The notes under the pieces: model-generated
Database searches by the model: none
What the model saw: only the letters and a program-made list of their open reading frames with translations
Told to the model about the DNA's origin: nothing
Shown: positions 60,729 through 64,000 of the stretch, one piece after another
Position numbering within the stretch: position 1 is the first letter of the stretch
Layout: the number at the start of each line of letters is the position of its first letter
Translations under genes and position numbers: made by a program
Origin: Aestuariirhabdus sp049985285
GTDB lineage: Bacteria; Pseudomonadota; Gammaproteobacteria; Pseudomonadales; Aestuariirhabdaceae
Assembly (NCBI RefSeq): GCF_049985285.1
Contig: NZ_JBNIEU010000001.1
Coordinates: forward strand, 186,001 to 250,000
Direction: 5' to 3'
Length of the DNA: 64,000 nucleotides

Positions 60729-63215
60729 ATGAGCCAAACTGAGCCCCCCAAGGTAGTCAGTCTGCAAAGCCGCAAGGAAAACCTGGATCATATCCAGCCG
60801 CGCTTTCAACAACTCATTCAGGCTTGCCGCAAGATCACCATGAACAGCACCGCGAGCGCCCTCGCACAGATGTTTGAAAACATCGATGACGCCCTGTTCG
60901 ATGCCGCCGAAAAAGCCGAGAACAACTCGATCCAGACGATGTTCTTCGACAGCATGCGTGAAATTCGCCTGAAAAGACCCCAGGCAGAGCGCATTTTCCA
61001 TCAGGAGATCTCCCAGCTCTTTACCGACTTCATCGAGCTAAAGTCCACAACGAGCGAGCCTGAAGAGAGCCAGGAGATCGACGCAGAAGATATGTCCCTG
61101 GTGCAGAACGAGGCCTACGAAGAGTCTCTCGTGGTCACCAACATGGCAACCAAGGTCAACGGTCGCTGTACCGAAGCGCTTTATGCCCTGAACCAGCGCC
61201 TGGCGATTGTGATCAACGGCATCAAGGTCACCGACGACACCAACCCGGTATCGGCGAAAAAGGTCGCCACCAGCTTTTGCAAAGCCCTGGAGGCGCTGGA
61301 AACCCACAAACGCATCCAGGAGATTCTGTTCCGTCTGTTTGACGAATACGTCATGACAGAGCTAGACAAAATCTACGACGACCTCAACAAACGCCTCATT
61401 CAAGCCGATGTGCTCCCGAACCTGAAGTTTTCAGCACGCCAGTATGCCGAAAGCCAGGGCGCGAGAAAGCACCTGGATCTCTCGGAAGCGGGCAAGGAGG
61501 AGGCGGACAATGAAGCGGCTGAGCAATCACCCGCCCCCACTCCCCCGCCAGGTCAACACCCACCTTCCGGGCAGCAGCAAATACCAGAGGCTACCTCGTC
61601 CCCCCAAAGGCACCCGGCGCCCCCCAACACGGGCCCCCTGGCGAGTAACATCCCGCAGAACTACGACAACAGCATCCCCGAGGACGCTGCGATGGACGGC
61701 ACGGTCTATATGGACCCTGCCGTTAGCGACCAGCTGTTTAGCGCCATCAGCGACCTGATTACCACTCGCCGCGTTAACAACATGCCGCTGGAGATACCCG
61801 AGGCCAATTTCCGCAGTGTGCACGCATTTTCTCCCCCGGAGGAGGGGCAGGCGCCCTACTCCACGGATGACTTGCTCAGCGCTCTCACCGCGCTGCAGAA
61901 ACAAAACATCGACAGCGATGGCACCCCCTTCACCACTCCGCAAACCGTCAATGCGTTCAAGGATAACCTGGTAAAGCACCTCAACGACGAGGGTGCCTCC
62001 AATCGCAATATTTCCCCCGAAGACGCTGACATCATCGACCTGGTCGGGATGCTATTCGACTTTATCCTTGACGATGAAAACCTGCCGGATATTTGCAAGA
62101 CAGCCCTTAGTCATCTGCATACGCCCTACCTGAAAATCGCGCTGACCGACAAAGAGATGTTTGTCCGCCACCAGCACCCCGCACGGCGTCTGCTCAACAG
62201 CATGGCCCAGGCAGCAGTGCTCTGGGCTCCCGATGAGCAAAATGACCGCGGCGTACTGGCAAAAATTCAGTACGTAGTGCAACGGGTGATCAAGGACTAC
62301 AGTGGCGATATCGAGCTATTCAATGAGCTGATCAAAGATTTCAATGGCTTCATTAACCTGCTCAAACGCCAATCCGAGATCATCGAGCGGCGCGCGGTCG
62401 AAGCCACCAAGGGGCGCGACCGGTTACTGGCTGCGCGTAAAAAATCACGGGCGACCCTTGAGTCCCGTATTCGCGATCAACAGCCCCCAAAAGCGACAGT
62501 GCATTTCCTGCTTTCGGCGTGGAATGACGTATTGGTGTTTGTATTGCTGCGCCACGGTGAGGATGGAGAGGCATGGCAACGTGCGATCAATATCACCGAC
62601 GATATTTTCTGGAGTGTCGACCCCAAATACAGCATCGACGAGAAGGACCTCCTGAAGGAAAAACAGCCCCACCTGATCACCAATATTAAACAGCACCTGA
62701 TCAACCTTGGGGGACACCAGGAGGAAGATATCAAGGGTCTGGTGAAGCCTTTGGTGCTATGCCAGCGCGCCGCATTGCGCGCCGAGCAAGGCAAACCACT
62801 GGAAACTCCAGAGCCGCAAGCGGTCGAACAACAGATCGAAGAAGCCGCCGTTGCGACCCTGGGTGGAATCCATATCGAAGAGGAGGATTTGGACCAAGAC
62901 GAAGACAGCGGAAATGTCGATGTTGACCCGGAGCTTATCACTCGCCTCAAGCAAGTCGAATTCGGCACCTGGTTCGATTTTGTCCAAGGCGACCAATCGA
63001 TGATGCGCCTCAAGTTAAGCTGGTTTAGCCCGACCACCCTTAACTATATGTTTGTAGACGGCGCGGGGAACAAAGCTGCCGTAAAACCGATCTTTACCCT
63101 GGCTACCGAGTTAACCATCGGCACCGCTCGATTCGCCCAGATCGAACGGGCGCCGCTAATGGATCGTGCAATGGACAAAATTCACACCATCCTGAAACTA
63201 TTCATGGGTAAGTAG
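60729..63215 (+). CDS. DUF1631 family protein (paralogue B)
   Basis: The 828-residue protein is a full-length relative of the protein at 14.5 kb. Shared blocks are the N-terminal FENIDDALFDAAEKAENNS and FDSMREIRLKRPQ, the core GMLFDFILDDENLP, TPYLKIALTDKEMF and HPARRLLNSMAQAA, and the C-terminal VEFGTWFDFVQGDQS with LKLSWFSPTTLNYMFVDGAG. A proline-rich linker (residues about 260-315) divides the two halves. No signal or membrane segment. Function unknown. The gene is followed 46 bases later by a PilZ gene in the same direction; the C-terminal block may itself be PilZ-like, which is inference. Confidence 0.86.
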   Translation: MSQTEPPKVVSLQSRKENLDHIQPRFQQLIQACRKITMNSTASALAQMFENIDDALFDAAEKAENNSIQTMFFDSMREIRLKRPQAERIFHQEISQLFTDFIELKSTTSEPEESQEIDAEDMSLVQNEAYEESLVVTNMATKVNGRCTEALYALNQRLAIVINGIKVTDDTNPVSAKKVATSFCKALEALETHKRIQEILFRLFDEYVMTELDKIYDDLNKRLIQADVLPNLKFSARQYAESQGARKHLDLSEAGKEEADNEAAEQSPAPTPPPGQHPPSGQQQIPEATSSPQRHPAPPNTGPLASNIPQNYDNSIPEDAAMDGTVYMDPAVSDQLFSAISDLITTRRVNNMPLEIPEANFRSVHAFSPPEEGQAPYSTDDLLSALTALQKQNIDSDGTPFTTPQTVNAFKDNLVKHLNDEGASNRNISPEDADIIDLVGMLFDFILDDENLPDICKTALSHLHTPYLKIALTDKEMFVRHQHPARRLLNSMAQAAVLWAPDEQNDRGVLAKIQYVVQRVIKDYSGDIELFNELIKDFNGFINLLKRQSEIIERRAVEATKGRDRLLAARKKSRATLESRIRDQQPPKATVHFLLSAWNDVLVFVLLRHGEDGEAWQRAINITDDIFWSVDPKYSIDEKDLLKEKQPHLITNIKQHLINLGGHQEEDIKGLVKPLVLCQRAALRAEQGKPLETPEPQAVEQQIEEAAVATLGGIHIEEEDLDQDEDSGNVDVDPELITRLKQVEFGTWFDFVQGDQSMMRLKLSWFSPTTLNYMFVDGAGNKAAVKPIFTLATELTIGTARFAQIERAPLMDRAMDKIHTILKLFMGK

Positions 63216-63261
63216 CTGCACAGACAGTTCCTTCCCACAACAACAAAAAGAGAAACTAGGC

Positions 63262-63609
63262 ATGCAGGAAAATCGTAAAGCGGATCGCGTCAAACTACAG
63301 AACAGCCTGGACGTGTACGACTGCAACACCGAGATGTATATGGGCAGTTTGGTGGATATATCCAACGAAGGCTTCATGCTCATGAGCAGTGAGCCTATCA
63401 AGACCAACACCATCTACCAGTGCCGCATTAATCTACAAGAGACGGTGGAGGACACCGATATTATTCACATGGGGGTAGACAGCCTGTGGTGTAAGCAAAG
63501 CAGCACCCCCTCCCATTATTGGACAGGCTTTCACCTGATCGAAATCAGCGATAAGAATCGAGAAATTATTAACAAAATCATGTCCTTCTCCGGCACTCCG
63601 TTGGACTAA
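63262..63609 (+). CDS. PilZ domain protein
   Basis: This 115-residue protein is essentially one PilZ domain. RKADRVKL near residue 5 provides the RxxxR half of the c-di-GMP site and VDISNEGFML (about residue 32) the D/NxSxxG half, so binding is plausible. No other domain is present. It lies behind the DUF1631 B gene, with a terminator after it, so the two probably form a unit. Confidence 0.86.
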   Translation: MQENRKADRVKLQNSLDVYDCNTEMYMGSLVDISNEGFMLMSSEPIKTNTIYQCRINLQETVEDTDIIHMGVDSLWCKQSSTPSHYWTGFHLIEISDKNREIINKIMSFSGTPLD

Positions 63610-63641
63610 AAGAGAGCAAGGTCAGGCGACCCAAAGCCCAA

Positions 63642-63682
63642 AAAAAGAGGCCCGTACTGTTCAATAGTACGGACCTCTTTTT
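63642..63682. terminator. Bidirectional terminator between the PilZ gene and clpB
   Basis: A 17-position stem with one mismatch (AAAAAGAGG-C-CCGTACT / AGTACGG-A-CCTCTTTTT) and a 7-base loop lies between convergent genes. A and T runs on the two arms allow use in both directions. Confidence 0.88.
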
Positions 63683-63704
63683 CATCCAGGAGCTGTAATG
63701 CCGA

Positions 63705-64000
63705 TCAGTAGAAGTTCATACCATCTTTTTCCACCGAAACATGAATGGTTTTTCCGGGCTCAAACTTCCCCGCCAGTATATCCTGGGCCAGGGGATTTTC
63801 GATCCACTGTTGAATCGCCCGCTTGAGGGGGCGAGCACCGTAGACTGGATCAAAACCGATCTCGACCAGGCGTTTGATGGCTTCGGCGTCCACCTCCAGT
63901 GACAACTCCCTCTCCTTCAAACGGTTACGCAGCAGGTCAAGTTGGATCTCGGCGATACCGGCAATCTGCTCCGAGGCCAATGGGTGAAACACCACCAGCT
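63705..64000 (-). CDS. clpB: ClpB disaggregase, C-terminal fragment (cut by window edge)
   Basis: The last 98 or so residues of ClpB are present. VVFHPLASEQIAGIAEIQLD, then GFDPVYGARPLKRAIQQWIE and NPLAQDILAG match the small D2 domain of ClpB, including the sensor-2 Arg in GARPLKR. ClpB is an AAA+ ring that rescues aggregated proteins with DnaK. The rest lies beyond the right edge. Confidence 0.95.
   Translation of the reverse strand, partial: LVVFHPLASEQIAGIAEIQLDLLRNRLKERELSLEVDAEAIKRLVEIGFDPVYGARPLKRAIQQWIENPLAQDILAGKFEPGKTIHVSVEKDGMNFY

Overview
The window reads as ordinary chromosome of a free-living, aquatic-type gammaproteobacterium in the wider Oceanospirillales / Cellvibrionales / Pseudomonadales neighbourhood. 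The basis is protein-level resemblance plus gene order: nadC, ampD and a DUF1631 gene lie together as in pseudomonads, a long cryptic HolD-like gene sits before rimI, and fxsA lies just upstream of groES. I see no rRNA, CRISPR array, IS transposase, integrase or prophage gene. Coding density is high and codon use looks even. Both ends are cut: groES (minus strand) at the left edge and clpB (minus strand) at the right edge.

Layout. 1-5.1 kb: start of groES behind a sigma32-type promoter, fxsA, an FabG-like SDR, then a minus-strand operon of exported alpha/beta hydrolase, MlaA lipoprotein and a branched-chain-type periplasmic binding protein. 5.3-13.7 kb: an alkyltransferase-like DNA repair protein, AmpG, YajQ, a REC + degenerate-GGDEF regulator, ketopantoate reductase, a PAS-containing sensor kinase and a chemoreceptor. 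13.8-21.4 kb: AmpD, DUF1631 protein A, a membrane-anchored retropepsin-like protease, NadC with a clear sigma70 promoter, a large MscS channel and an EF-hand protein. 21.6-28.9 kb: envelope and metal stress block with CpxRA-like two-component genes, a Spy/CpxP-like protein, a MerR regulator overlapping a three-HMA copper ATPase, a 24-residue membrane microprotein overlapping the ATPase stop, and an orphan FetB-like permease. 29-38.8 kb: prfC, a GntP permease with an LldD-type flavoenzyme, an APC permease, a RegBA-type redox two-component system and a second chemoreceptor. 39-49.5 kb: Ntn-type acylase, PaaK/CapK-like ligase, beta-carbonic anhydrase, 5'-nucleotidase-like protein, RimI, HolD-like protein, LeuA and an OmpA-family lipoprotein. 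49.6-59.7 kb: a MalT-type LuxR regulator, the DUF1329/DUF1302 pair, a fatty-acid-CoA ligase and a thiolase, which together look like a module for a hydrophobic substrate. 59.7-64 kb: mosaic repeats, a tRNA Asn-Pro-Lys operon with its own promoter and terminator, DUF1631 protein B, a PilZ protein and the end of clpB.

Working together. Peptidoglycan recycling (AmpG import, AmpD cleavage), outer-membrane lipid balance (MlaA), envelope stress (CpxRA/Spy, MscS) and copper export (MerR/CopA) make the first half rich in envelope functions. Redox (RegBA) and lactate-type oxidation genes sit mid-window. Lipid activation and thiolysis genes with outer-membrane partner proteins sit near the end. I found no obvious defence or secretion system. 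The least explained items are the CopA-linked microprotein, the DUF1631 paralogues (one beside a PilZ gene), the DUF1302/DUF1329/MalT-type cluster, and a mosaic intergenic repeat present in two places.
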